Made by a program: the position numbers and the translations under genes. 64,000 nucleotides of DNA from Pseudomonas lactis (GTDB lineage: Bacteria > Pseudomonadota > Gammaproteobacteria > Pseudomonadales > Pseudomonadaceae). Under the pieces are notes generated by a model. It had not been told where the DNA came from. It searched no databases and was given only the letters and a program-made list of their open reading frames with translations. Where the stretch lies: assembly GCF_001439845.1 (NCBI RefSeq), contig NZ_JYLO01000001.1:186001-250000 (forward strand). Direction: 5' to 3'. Positions 47,228 through 56,325 of the stretch are shown here, piece by piece (the stretch's first letter is position 1; each line of letters begins with the position of its first letter).

Positions 47228-48458
47228 ACAAAACGCGCCGTCAGCTCAGGACTTGTTGAATCAAAGCATGGTTGTCCCACGCAGTCCGCTACGTATGTGG
47301 CTGGCAGGTTGGATGGTGGTGTCGGTGTTTATTCTGTCCAATACCGCGACCCCGCTCTATGTCGTGTGGCAGGGGCAACTCGGGTTTGCATCTTCGACCC
47401 TCACGTTAATATTCGCGGCCTATATTCTGGGGCTATTGCTCAGTTTGCTGGTTGCCGGGCAAGTCTCTGACCGCTACGGGCGCAGGGTGGTACTCCTGCC
47501 GGGCCTGGTCTGCGCGATGTCGGCTGCATGGTTATTCAAGTCCGCCGAATCGGTGGAGAGTTTGCTGTTCGCAAGGCTGCTTACAGGTATTGCCGTAGGG
47601 ATCATTGTCTCGGCGGGGATGGCAAGTGTGGTGGATCAAGGAGGTCTACCGCGGCGAAGGTTATCTTCGCTAGTGGCCTCGATGTCAATGGTGCTGGGAG
47701 CAGGTCTCGGGCCCTTGCTGGCTGGCAGCTTTGCCACGTTTGCAAGTCAGCCGATCGAAAAGGTGTTTACCTTGGAGCTAGGGATACTTGCACTCGCTTT
47801 CCTGATCGCCTGGACGATGCCAGACGAAGCCAATAAGGCCCAGCCAATAGGCCATGCAAAATGGAAGTTCCCTTCGGTCGAGCGACATCATCGCCTTCAC
47901 ATACTGTTAGGAATCGCGCTGTTCGGTCCTGGCATTACAGCAACCTCATTTGTCTTGTCGTTAGGGCCATCGCTATTGGCAAGTCTGCTTAACATCAAGA
48001 CGCCGCTGATGGCAGGAGCCACTGCGTTTCTAATGTTCATCTCGGCTTTCGTCGTCCAGATGGCGCTGCGCCGACGCACTGTGGAACATATCTTCTATTT
48101 CAGTGCCACTGCGACCTTCTTCTCGATGCTGGGTATCTGCACTGCGATAGCGATTTCCTCTCCCGTCGTCCTGATTATCGCCGCCTTGCTAGCGGGTGCG
48201 GGTCAGGGGCTGGGGCAGTTGGGAGGATTGACGTTAATCGCGTTAAGGATATCGGACAACAAGCGAGCGCAGGCTAACGCATTGCTCAATATGGGGGGCT
48301 ATGTCCCTGCAGGTCTGCTGCCTGTAGCAACAGGTTTCCTGATCGATCGAACTGACTTGGCCTTCGGCGCTTATACGCTGGCGGGTCTGCTCGCTAGCTG
48401 TGCCCTGCTCGCCGCCTGGTTTGTTGCGAGAAATAAGCAAGAAGTTCACCACTACTGA
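47220..48458 (+). CDS. MFS transporter 2
   Basis: The 412-residue protein has about 12 membrane helices and MFS motif A (VSDRYGRRVVLLPG). TTG 47220 is preferred as start (MSEQNAPSAQ) because GGGAG lies at proper spacing; an ATG at 47184 would overlap the previous gene by 44 bases. It is the single-domain MFS type, different from the DHA2 gene two genes upstream, so one may import and the other export. Confidence 0.82.
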   Translation: MSEQNAPSAQDLLNQSMVVPRSPLRMWLAGWMVVSVFILSNTATPLYVVWQGQLGFASSTLTLIFAAYILGLLLSLLVAGQVSDRYGRRVVLLPGLVCAMSAAWLFKSAESVESLLFARLLTGIAVGIIVSAGMASVVDQGGLPRRRLSSLVASMSMVLGAGLGPLLAGSFATFASQPIEKVFTLELGILALAFLIAWTMPDEANKAQPIGHAKWKFPSVERHHRLHILLGIALFGPGITATSFVLSLGPSLLASLLNIKTPLMAGATAFLMFISAFVVQMALRRRTVEHIFYFSATATFFSMLGICTAIAISSPVVLIIAALLAGAGQGLGQLGGLTLIALRISDNKRAQANALLNMGGYVPAGLLPVATGFLIDRTDLAFGAYTLAGLLASCALLAAWFVARNKQEVHHY

Positions 48459-48475
48459 CGACCTGGGAGGTCATC

Positions 48476-49666
48476 ATGCGCACGACAAAGTCCACCCCTG
48501 TAAAACCTAATCCAATGCGTGTCAGTCGTAACAAGATGCAACTAGGGGTATTTTCTACGAACACCGAGGGCGGCTGTACGGTGACGAATGCGCCCGAGCG
48601 GATTCGCGGGGATGACTGGGCGGGCAATCTGGAAATTGCAAAAGACGCGGACCGGGCAGGGTTTGAAGCGTTCATTCCGGTAGGCCGTTGGAAAGGCTTT
48701 GGTGGTGCCAACAACACCGGTGGCGTGTGTTACGAAACTTACACTTGGGCGGCGGGCATTGCCGCATTGACCGATCAGATCGCAGTGTTCACCACCTCGC
48801 ACTTACCCACTGTGCACCCTCTGTTTGCCGCCAAACAGGCGGTTACGATTGACCACATCAGCGGCGGACGATTTGGCCTGAATATTTTGTGTGGCTGGTA
48901 CGGCGCTGAGATGAGGATGTTCAGCGGTCACATGATGGAACACGACAAGCGATATGACTACGCTGAGGAATGGTTGCACATCGCGCAGAACGCCTGGCAG
49001 CAGCAGACGCCTTTTGATTTCAAAGGTGAGTACTTCACGATCTGCGACGCGATCTCTCAGCCACAGCCACTCAACAAGCCTTACCTTATCAACGCTGGCG
49101 GCTCCCCACGTGGAAAAAGGTTTTGTGCAGAACATTGTGATGCTGCGTTCTTGATCATCAAGCATTTGGATGGCGAAGCGGCGGTGCGTGAACAGATCGC
49201 GTCCTACAAGGATCTGGCCAAAAATGAGTTCGGCAGAGACCTCAAGATCTGGTGCTATGGCTACGTTGTTCAAAAAGACACTCAGGAAGAAGCTGAGGCG
49301 TACCTGGATTATTACGCCAACCAAATGGGCGACGATGAAGGATGTGACATCATCACGACCGAGTTGGGCATTCAGACCGGGATTTTCACTCCCGAGGATG
49401 CGGTTCGGTTCCGTTTCCACTTCAAGGCCGGTTTTGCCGGCGTACCGTTAGTGGGCACGCCAGAACAGATTGTAGAGCTCTTCAAGAAATATTCAGACTG
49501 GGGCATTGATGGCATCGCTCTCACCTGGTTGGACTACCACCAAGGCATCAAGGACTTCGTAGCGGGCGTTCAACCGCTCATGGAAGCGGCAGGTTTGCGC
49601 GAGCCGTTCCTCAGTGATGCATCGCCCGTGCTCAACGAGGCGCGCGAAGCTGTGGAAATGGTGTGA
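48476..49666 (+). CDS. Luciferase-like monooxygenase 2 (RutA/SfnG-like)
   Basis: The 396-residue TIM-barrel enzyme resembles RutA and SfnG, FMNH2-dependent two-component oxygenases: LAKQAVTIDHISGGRFGLNI-type stretch near 120-140 (here AAKQAVTIDHISGGRFGLNI), then CGWYGAEMRMFSG and HDKRYDYAEEWLHI. RutA opens uracil rings and SfnG oxidises dimethylsulfone; this protein could oxidise a heterocycle or sulfur compound. It follows MFS2 by 17 bases and ends at a convergent hairpin. Confidence 0.88.
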   Translation: MRTTKSTPVKPNPMRVSRNKMQLGVFSTNTEGGCTVTNAPERIRGDDWAGNLEIAKDADRAGFEAFIPVGRWKGFGGANNTGGVCYETYTWAAGIAALTDQIAVFTTSHLPTVHPLFAAKQAVTIDHISGGRFGLNILCGWYGAEMRMFSGHMMEHDKRYDYAEEWLHIAQNAWQQQTPFDFKGEYFTICDAISQPQPLNKPYLINAGGSPRGKRFCAEHCDAAFLIIKHLDGEAAVREQIASYKDLAKNEFGRDLKIWCYGYVVQKDTQEEAEAYLDYYANQMGDDEGCDIITTELGIQTGIFTPEDAVRFRFHFKAGFAGVPLVGTPEQIVELFKKYSDWGIDGIALTWLDYHQGIKDFVAGVQPLMEAAGLREPFLSDASPVLNEAREAVEMV

Positions 49667-49671
49667 TCGCT

Positions 49672-49699
49672 GGCCCCCAGGCGAATGCACCTGGGGGCC
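49672..49699. terminator. Convergent hairpin between the two arms
   Basis: GGCCCCCAGG and CCTGGGGGCC pair perfectly over an eight-base loop between the stop codons of the two convergent operons. There is no T-run, but the stem is very stable. Confidence 0.7.
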
Positions 49700-49709
49700 C
49701 AACTCCCGT

Positions 49710-50579
49710 TTAGAGCTCCAACATTTTCTGCGGATTGGCAAGGGTCACTTGCACGCGGCGAGCGTTATCCAGCTCAAACGTGTCAAACCACCGCTGGCTT
49801 TGTTCGAGCCAGTCGTTGACGTCCATCTGGCTCGTTTGGCCCAAATCTGAGCTGTAGACAACATTGGGGACGGTCGATAGCACCTCGCGAAAGTCGTCTT
49901 CTTGTTGATAGCCTAAAAGATAGGTGAGGGCGGTCTGCTCAATGAATACGTTAGGAGCCGTGGCGATCTCCAAAAGCTCGGCAGCCTTCAAATCAGTCAA
50001 TGGATTGGCCGGCTGGTTGAGCATCAGGCGCGGCACGCCCAATCGAACAGATTCATCTACCAGAGCACGTACCTCGCGAGCGTCAGCGTGGCCGGTAGAA
50101 ATGACCAGGGGGTAATCACACGCCATCTTGAGTATGTCCAGGGCCTGGGGCGTCAAGCGCCCGGCGTCTGTTGTGACGCGCAGAGGCTTGATGGGTTTAC
50201 TTACCAACAATGGATGGCTGACATTTCGCGCGAGGGTACTGGTGTGCTTTCGTCCTGTCACCGTCGGGAAGTGCACAATGAAGCGTCCCGGTTCGTCGCC
50301 GCGCATGCACAGGCTACGCTCCACCACCCTGAAGTCCACACCGCCTGCAATCTCATTCAAAACCAAGGAACCACTGACAGGGAAACCCTGTGAGCGCGCT
50401 TCCCAGGCCTGCGCGGCAGTGCAGCCCAAGTGGTTTTTCAATACCACCCGGCCGTTGGCCGCTGCGTACAGTTTTCCGGCATCTATTGCGCCATGGCGGC
50501 GAACGAACGCGTCCGGGTTCGCGTGGTAGTGCAGGTCGATAAAGTTCAGGGAATGGCTGGTGTCTTTGAGCGCGTTCAT
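49710..50579 (-). CDS. DUF6282 metal-dependent hydrolase-like protein
   Basis: The 289-residue protein begins with a metal-type site FIDLHYHANPD (residues 13-23) and has VISTGHADAREV near 160, as in amidohydrolase/PHP-like TIM barrels of the DUF6282 family. A hydrolytic or decarboxylating role is likely. It is last in the minus-arm operon and overlaps the hydrolase gene by four bases. Confidence 0.75.
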   Translation of the reverse strand: MNALKDTSHSLNFIDLHYHANPDAFVRRHGAIDAGKLYAAANGRVVLKNHLGCTAAQAWEARSQGFPVSGSLVLNEIAGGVDFRVVERSLCMRGDEPGRFIVHFPTVTGRKHTSTLARNVSHPLLVSKPIKPLRVTTDAGRLTPQALDILKMACDYPLVISTGHADAREVRALVDESVRLGVPRLMLNQPANPLTDLKAAELLEIATAPNVFIEQTALTYLLGYQQEDDFREVLSTVPNVVYSSDLGQTSQMDVNDWLEQSQRWFDTFELDNARRVQVTLANPQKMLEL

Positions 50580-51349
50580 GCCGCGTGTTCCGAGCGAGGT
50601 ATAAGAAAAGTGTCGATAGCGTTCACAACCGAATCGAGATCGTCAGCCAACGGCCGCATGCCTCCCGCTCTTATGCACAGTGTGCGTTGGTGGGGTCCAG
50701 AGGTGCGTACCACGTGCGGTTGGTTGACAAGTTGGGAGCGCTCGCCAAAAACGCTCAGAACCCTTCCTTGGTATGCCAGTAGACTGTGACTGAGATCGAT
50801 ACCGGCTAACAACCCAAAACCACCTGAGAGGCGCTGCCCCTGTATTTCAAGATCAACACTGTTTTGGGTTTCTGGACTTTGCTGGGGGTGTTTGCCTTCG
50901 GGTAGGACGAGTGCATCCAGCAGACGCTTGGCCTCTTCAACGTGGCCAAGCTGTGCAAGTTCCGCCATTCTTCCAAGCCTGGCATCCAATATAGCGTCGG
51001 CTTTGGCTGGGGAAGAGAGCAGCAACAGAGCCGCCGTTGACGCAAGCGAGGAGGTACGGACCAGTTCCAGCGCCAGCGCGCCGCCCAAGGCGACACCGAC
51101 AAGCACGTCGGGTATGCCCCAGGGTTGCAGCAACTCAGCCCAACGCTCACTGAAAGTGTTCAGCGTCTCATCGCAGGCAACGGGTATCGAGAGCGAATCA
51201 AACACCACCACCCGATAGCCTGCGCTGAGAAAATGACCTGTCAGCGGCGCGATAAAGGCGCCCTCGTCCCATGTGGGCATGACGGGGGAAAGTACAAAAA
51301 CGCACTGTTTTCCTTGCCCATACACTTTGAATTGCACGTCCTGGTTCAT
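50576..51349 (-). CDS. Alpha/beta-hydrolase-fold protein lacking the catalytic triad
   Basis: The 257-residue protein has the alpha/beta-hydrolase layout, but the nucleophile elbow is G85-V-A-L-G89 (Ala87 in place of Ser; codon GCC) and the region where the catalytic His is expected reads AGGMRPLADD without His. Ordinary hydrolysis is therefore unlikely. It may have a binding role or a cofactor-less reaction. The gene is intact and coupled to its neighbour. Confidence 0.75.
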   Translation of the reverse strand: MNQDVQFKVYGQGKQCVFVLSPVMPTWDEGAFIAPLTGHFLSAGYRVVVFDSLSIPVACDETLNTFSERWAELLQPWGIPDVLVGVALGGALALELVRTSSLASTAALLLLSSPAKADAILDARLGRMAELAQLGHVEEAKRLLDALVLPEGKHPQQSPETQNSVDLEIQGQRLSGGFGLLAGIDLSHSLLAYQGRVLSVFGERSQLVNQPHVVRTSGPHQRTLCIRAGGMRPLADDLDSVVNAIDTFLIPRSEHAA

Positions 51350-51417
51350 TGTTTCGCTCCTGCAGAAATAACAAAGCCTACTTTTACAAGCAGGCCGGTT
51401 GTGCCCCGTGAGTCCGT

Positions 51418-52389
51418 TTAGAGGGTGCGTCCCAGCTTGGCGACAGTATCGGCATAGCCCTTGAGGGTGGCCTCGACTATCGAGCGCGCCGGCTGTACGT
51501 CCTTGATCAGATCGGCCACCTCGCCTGCCCAGATCGCTTTAGTCCCTACGTCGTCTGTTGCCAGTGCCCGTTCGTACTGGGGCCGCAACTCATCAAGGGC
51601 CAGCGAGAACGCCTGCTCGTTACCAACCCACGACTCGGAAAACTGGTTCGCGATCGCCCGACCGCTGTACTCTGCGGGCCAAGATATTCCGCGCACATCA
51701 TCAAAGATGCGAGTTCTGACGGTGTCGCTTGCGACGGCGTGGAGCAGCCTGTTTTTCACACGCTCAGAGGGAAGCGCTTCGTCGCAGGCCAGGAATCGCG
51801 TTCCCATCATTACCCCGTCCATTCCGAGTGCCATGGCGGCGGCCATTCCTCGGCCATCAGCTATCCCACCTGTTCCGATCAGGATTACGCTCTCGCCCAC
51901 GGCATCGCGAACTGCCGGGAACAAAGGCATGGAGGATCTGCGCAAGCTGTGCCCCCCAGCTTCTGCACCCTGCACGATCAATGCATCGGCACCGGCGTCG
52001 AGAGCGTATAACGCCTGGTCAACGTCATGTACTTGCACGATGACTTTGGCGTTCGCTTGATGAATGGGCTCGATAAATGGACGAGCGTCACCAAAGGACA
52101 GCGCTACAACCTGCGGGCCGAACTCCAGTGCCAAATGCAGTAGCTCGAAACGTTTCGCCACCGTGAACATGACCAGCCCGACGCCCCAGGGCTTGTTCAA
52201 ATCCTGCATGAGCGACAACTGTTGAACCATCCAGTCAGGATCTCCGTAGCTTGCTCCCACCAGGCCTAGCCCCCCTGCGTTTGAAACGGCGGCTGCCAGG
52301 TGTCCTCCTGATGCACCTCCCATCGGTGCGAGGACCAGTGGGTGCTGGATGCCCAAGAAGGTTGTCAATGCTGAACGGATTGCGGCCAT
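51418..52389 (-). CDS. Nitronate monooxygenase-family flavoprotein
   Basis: The 323-residue TIM barrel shows PLVLAPMGGASGGHLAAAVS, the conserved QGAEAGGHSLRR and the FMN-binding GTGGIADGRG with MMGTRFLA, all typical of nitronate monooxygenases and related enoyl reductases. It could oxidise a nitronate or other carbanion-like intermediate. ATG 52389 has AAGGAAG upstream. It sits between the ABM-like gene and the degenerate hydrolase. Confidence 0.87.
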   Translation of the reverse strand: MAAIRSALTTFLGIQHPLVLAPMGGASGGHLAAAVSNAGGLGLVGASYGDPDWMVQQLSLMQDLNKPWGVGLVMFTVAKRFELLHLALEFGPQVVALSFGDARPFIEPIHQANAKVIVQVHDVDQALYALDAGADALIVQGAEAGGHSLRRSSMPLFPAVRDAVGESVILIGTGGIADGRGMAAAMALGMDGVMMGTRFLACDEALPSERVKNRLLHAVASDTVRTRIFDDVRGISWPAEYSGRAIANQFSESWVGNEQAFSLALDELRPQYERALATDDVGTKAIWAGEVADLIKDVQPARSIVEATLKGYADTVAKLGRTL

Positions 52390-52462
52390 AACTTCTTCCT
52401 TGATCGAATATTGAATAGGCTTGGGTATTGCGCAGCGCCAAGCGCTGCGCATGCGATTGCAG

Positions 52463-52825
52463 TTAGCCGACAGTTTCGCGGGCGGTGGCAGGGGTGATGT
52501 AGGTGGCGACGGTGTACAAGTGATATTCCCAGGTACCGGTTTCTTTCAAGCGCGAATAACGTGATAAAAACTCTTCGTCGATGAAAAGCGATTCGAACTG
52601 CCCACGATCGCTCCACTGAGCCTGGTTGATGACCGTCTTGCCGTCTGTGCTCTTCATCAAACGGCTCCACTGAAAGGCACTGTACGTTCGCGCAACATAG
52701 TTGACCGTGTCCTCCAGTATTTCCACCGCGAGGTCCTGCGCGCCTTCTTCAACATGCACCACATTCACGAGATAAATCGCGGTGTCATCGGAAACAGATT
52801 GAGGATCAAACAATTCCATTTTCAT
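52463..52825 (-). CDS. ABM-like dimeric alpha/beta-barrel protein
   Basis: The 120-residue protein (TAIYLVNVVHVEEGAQDLAV, then SRLMKSTDGKTVINQAQWSD) has the pattern of antibiotic-biosynthesis-monooxygenase or related ferredoxin-like dimers. Such proteins oxygenate or isomerise small substrates or assist oxidases. GGAAG eight bases upstream supports the start. The match is moderate; it might instead belong to a NIPSNAP-like family. Confidence 0.6.
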   Translation of the reverse strand: MKMELFDPQSVSDDTAIYLVNVVHVEEGAQDLAVEILEDTVNYVARTYSAFQWSRLMKSTDGKTVINQAQWSDRGQFESLFIDEEFLSRYSRLKETGTWEYHLYTVATYITPATARETVG

Positions 52826-52855
52826 GATTATCTTCCAATAGTGAAAAACGCGTGT

Positions 52856-53419
52856 TCAAGGCATTACAGGTATGGAACCTGTGGGTTTCCCGTCCTGCCA
52901 GAGCAGTGGAGTGATGTCTTGCGCCACGACAAGGTCGTCGACGTGACCGATGATTATTTCGTGGGTTCCATGGCTCATGCGTTGGGCAACGGTGCAGAAA
53001 AGAGAAGCCTGGGCACTGGGCAGATACGGTAGGCCGTTGGAGTGTTGCCAGTCGGCTGTCTCGAACCGGGCAGGGCCGGTGACTGCGCCACCAAAAACCT
53101 TCACCAAGTCCTCTTGGCCAACCCGAAGCAAGTTCACCGAAAACCTTCCATGACCAATCAGAGGCCTGTACATGCTTGCCCCGTGATTAATGCAGACAAG
53201 GATGGAGGAAGGGTCTGTACACACCGACGTTACGGCGGTTGCAGCCATCCCAAAAGGTGCGCCCTCATGTTCAGTCGCAATAAGAGTGACCGTGGAGGTC
53301 AGGCGACGCATCGCTTTCTTGAACTCTTGAGTGACTGAACCCTTGTCTGTGAAGCAGTGCGGTTTCAACGGCGTGCTCAAGACCCTGGCGCTGGCGGATA
53401 GCTCATGCGAAAGGCTCAT
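52856..53419 (-). CDS. Flavin reductase
   Basis: The 187-residue protein shows the HpaC-like flavin reductase motifs RLTSTVTLIATEHEGAPFGM and SILVCINHGASMYRPLIGHG with FSVNLL. It would supply FMNH2 to the luciferase-like oxygenases of the plus arm. ATG 53419 overlaps the RraA stop (ATGA); an upstream in-frame ATG at 53461 is not needed. Confidence 0.88.
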   Translation of the reverse strand: MSLSHELSASARVLSTPLKPHCFTDKGSVTQEFKKAMRRLTSTVTLIATEHEGAPFGMAATAVTSVCTDPSSILVCINHGASMYRPLIGHGRFSVNLLRVGQEDLVKVFGGAVTGPARFETADWQHSNGLPYLPSAQASLFCTVAQRMSHGTHEIIIGHVDDLVVAQDITPLLWQDGKPTGSIPVMP

Positions 53420-54129
53420 TGGGCTAACTCCGCTTCTACCTTCTGAGCAGCACCCAACCAAGGCTGGTCGTAGCGGTAGGTCTTGCGAGCCTCCTCTAAT
53501 GAGGCCCCCGCGGTTATCGCTCCGATAATCTGGCGTTCGGTGTGTTCTACGGCACGCGCACGGCGAATAACTTCGGCCGCTATATGCTGCGCAATGACAA
53601 GGCAGCCGCTGCCATCGCAGACCAGCAGGTCTCCAGGATTGACGGTGACGCCACCGATCTCAAGCGAGACCTGCACCGCTTTGAGCTGAGTCCGGTTTTT
53701 TGCGGACTGCATGAACCGTCCGCGGCTGAACAGGGGATACCCCAGCTTGACGACGGTATCGATGTCCCTGGCCACTCCATCAATTACAGTGCCTTTTATG
53801 CCTCTGGCCACGGCGAAGTGCGTCATGATATCGCCCCATACCGTGCAGTCTTGGCGCCCCGCATTGGAGCTGACGATCACGGCTCCAGGCGGGACCTGAT
53901 CAATATAATTGGCCGCATTTTTGAACCCATGAGAATCTCCGACCGGCTCATACTGGACGGTAAAAGCAATGCCCACGCAGCGACTACCAGGAACTTGGGT
54001 GGTGATGCCCAGAAGGCCGCCAGAAACGCCAAGGCTGTCCAGGGCATCGGACAGTGACGCGGTATCCAATTGTTCGCATTCGTCCAGCAATGCTTGAGAG
54101 AGTTGGACCGATTCAAAGAGCTTGGGCAT
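53416..54129 (-). CDS. RraA-family aldolase/decarboxylase
   Basis: The 237-residue protein has the RraA/HMG-aldolase signature IDGVARDIDTVVKLGYPLFS, with the conserved Arg-Asp, and GCLVIAQ near the end. Members cleave 4-hydroxy-4-methyl-2-oxoglutarate-like acids or decarboxylate oxaloacetate, and others regulate RNase E. Catabolic context favours aldolase activity. It overlaps the dehydrogenase gene by 17 bases. Confidence 0.82.
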   Translation of the reverse strand: MPKLFESVQLSQALLDECEQLDTASLSDALDSLGVSGGLLGITTQVPGSRCVGIAFTVQYEPVGDSHGFKNAANYIDQVPPGAVIVSSNAGRQDCTVWGDIMTHFAVARGIKGTVIDGVARDIDTVVKLGYPLFSRGRFMQSAKNRTQLKAVQVSLEIGGVTVNPGDLLVCDGSGCLVIAQHIAAEVIRRARAVEHTERQIIGAITAGASLEEARKTYRYDQPWLGAAQKVEAELAQ

Positions 54130-55303
54130 GTGTTGCTCCCAGGGGTGAGGTTGGAACGCAAGGTTGGGCCCAGTTCAGCGCGGCCATGGAAACGCATTCT
54201 CCAATAATGGCTTCGCCAACCTGCGCGGTGGAGTGCGACCCCCCCATGTCATAGGTGCGCACGCTTGAACGCGCCACCCGGCTGACCGCCGCCGTCACGT
54301 ATTGTGCTTCCTGCGGATAACCCAGATGCTCGAGCATCAGAGCGATGGTCATGAACATCGCGCTGGGATTGGCTTTGTTGAGCCCTGCATGGGCCGGAGC
54401 GCTGCCGTGGACCGGCTCGAAATATGCGCCCAGCTTTCCGAAGTTCCCACTCGGGGCGAAACCCAGGCCACCCATGACGCCTGCGCCGAGATCAGAAAGG
54501 ATATCGCCGAACATATTCTCAGCCACTACAACGGAGAAACGCTCCGGGCGTTGCACCATCCAAAGCGCTACTGCGTCCACGTTCTCGATTACGCCCTCAA
54601 TGCCAGGGTATCCCTGGGCGACACTTTCAAATACACCTCGAGTGAAAGCGCTGCTGTGACGAAGTACCATGGGTTTGTCTACGAAGGTGACCCGGTCGAA
54701 TCCATGCCGGGACGCATAGTCAAATGCGTATTCGAAGATGCGCTCAAGCCCGCTGCGCGTTTGTAGGCGCACGGAAATGGTCGCGTCCTCCTGCCCTTCA
54801 CGACGCCATGGCGCGCCCAATGCTTCCCGCTCTTGCAGCAAGGGCAGGAATTGATCAGGTATCCGTCCATAATCCAGACCGGCGTACAGCCCTTCAGTGT
54901 TTTCCCGGATGACGACAAAACGGAATCGATTTTCGCCCGTGATGTCAGTGACCGGCCGCACGTTTGCGTAAAGATCCAGGTTTTGCCTTAGCTGGATCAC
55001 CGGGCTTACATAGCGGCGGTTCTGCCCCTGAAGATGAGGGGGCAGCTCTGCTTCTGTTTCGGCAAGGGGTTTGCTAGTGATGGCGCCTAACAAGGTGGCG
55101 TCGCACTGATTGATCTTTTCCCAGGTTTCATCCGGAACGGTATTGCCCTCCCGCTTCCAGCATTCCCAACCGATGTCCCCGAACTCGAGATCGAACGGCA
55201 GGTTCAAGGCCTTAAGGACTGGCAGTGCGGCCTCCATGACTTCGATGCCAATACCGTCACCGGGAAGCACACAAATACGCTTGCGTGTGAGGTAGTCGCT
55301 CAT
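54113..55303 (-). CDS. Isopropylmalate/isocitrate/tartrate dehydrogenase-like enzyme
   Basis: The 396-residue enzyme shows VLPGDGIGIEVMEAALPVLK, VIRENTEGLYAG and ENMFGDILSDLGAGVMGGLGFAPSGNFG, the beta-decarboxylating dehydrogenase family. It would oxidise a 2-hydroxy acid with a 3-carboxyl group and release CO2. It is not obviously LeuB, since the rest of the leucine genes are absent. It overlaps its neighbours on both sides. Confidence 0.88.
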   Translation of the reverse strand: MSDYLTRKRICVLPGDGIGIEVMEAALPVLKALNLPFDLEFGDIGWECWKREGNTVPDETWEKINQCDATLLGAITSKPLAETEAELPPHLQGQNRRYVSPVIQLRQNLDLYANVRPVTDITGENRFRFVVIRENTEGLYAGLDYGRIPDQFLPLLQEREALGAPWRREGQEDATISVRLQTRSGLERIFEYAFDYASRHGFDRVTFVDKPMVLRHSSAFTRGVFESVAQGYPGIEGVIENVDAVALWMVQRPERFSVVVAENMFGDILSDLGAGVMGGLGFAPSGNFGKLGAYFEPVHGSAPAHAGLNKANPSAMFMTIALMLEHLGYPQEAQYVTAAVSRVARSSVRTYDMGGSHSTAQVGEAIIGECVSMAALNWAQPCVPTSPLGATHAQAL

Positions 55304-56325
55304 CCAGCTATCTCCTGTGCGGTCATGGTGTCGCGCCCGTAAACATTCGCGATGGCTCTGGGTGCAAGGCGTGCGACCTGATCCTGTTGATGCATGATTT
55401 CAAGAGCACGATACTCGGACGTCAGTTGAAAGCGCTCGACGGTTTCTTGCATGCGTTTTGTACTGTCGAACGGGAAGTTATACGCCCCCATAATGATGTC
55501 CAGCAGAGGGCTTGGGATGTTGTTGAATGGGATAGACGCCGCGGTCAGGTTCGAAAGTTCAAGAACCTTGACGAGGTCAAATCCATGATTAGTGCCAATG
55601 CGCTCGAGATAGGCGACGAGCATGCTCAAGTGCAAGTTGCCGGCCCCTTTCCCCATCCCGCATATGGACGTGTCGATGTACTCGGCGCCCGATTCGATGG
55701 CAGCGGCTGCGTTAGCCAGAGCCATTGAAAGATTGTTATGGGCGTGGAAGCCCAATGGCACTGCCAGTCGGTTGGAGAGACGACTGATCAGTCGATCAAC
55801 ATCGCTTGGGAGCATGTGCCCATTAGAGTCTGCGAAACAGATGATGTCTGCGCCAGCGCCCTCAGCGCGCACCGAGGTGTCAATGACGGCACTGAGCGTT
55901 TGTGCCGTCACATGGGTGACATTGGCACTAACGCTGAAACCGTAATCGCGAGCGAGTGAAAGAGTGGCAAGCCCTTCGGTCAACTGCTCTCGGCGTAAGC
56001 AGACTCGGATCATCGAGACGCCCTGCTCCTTGAGCATGGCGAAATCCTCGTTACCCACGTTTTTAGGGTGGACCATCACCGCAAGCTCGATTCGGCCACC
56101 GCCAGCCTGGCGAACGCGCTCAATAAAATCAGCATTTATATTGCTCGTCAGTCCATGCTCAACTTTGGGCGCGAACGACCCCCTGCAATAACCAACCTCA
56201 CATACATTAATCCCGGCCTCTGCCAAGCTTGATGTTATTACCAGGGCCTGTTCGTCCGTGAAGTTGAAATTATTGCGATATCCTCCGTCACGCAGCGTGA
56301 CGTCCACAACTTTTACTTTCCCCAT
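55300..56325 (-). CDS. DRE-TIM metallolyase (HMGL-like aldolase/synthase)
   Basis: The 341-residue TIM barrel has the signature DVTLRDGGYRN at residues 8-18, the metal site HAHNN near 205-209 and the GMGKGAGN loop. It belongs to the HMG-CoA lyase/4-hydroxy-2-oxovalerate aldolase/isopropylmalate synthase superfamily. It could cleave (aldolase) or condense (synthase). It is the first gene of the minus-arm operon, with AGGAG at good spacing before ATG 56325. Confidence 0.87.
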   Translation of the reverse strand: MGKVKVVDVTLRDGGYRNNFNFTDEQALVITSSLAEAGINVCEVGYCRGSFAPKVEHGLTSNINADFIERVRQAGGGRIELAVMVHPKNVGNEDFAMLKEQGVSMIRVCLRREQLTEGLATLSLARDYGFSVSANVTHVTAQTLSAVIDTSVRAEGAGADIICFADSNGHMLPSDVDRLISRLSNRLAVPLGFHAHNNLSMALANAAAAIESGAEYIDTSICGMGKGAGNLHLSMLVAYLERIGTNHGFDLVKVLELSNLTAASIPFNNIPSPLLDIIMGAYNFPFDSTKRMQETVERFQLTSEYRALEIMHQQDQVARLAPRAIANVYGRDTMTAQEIAG

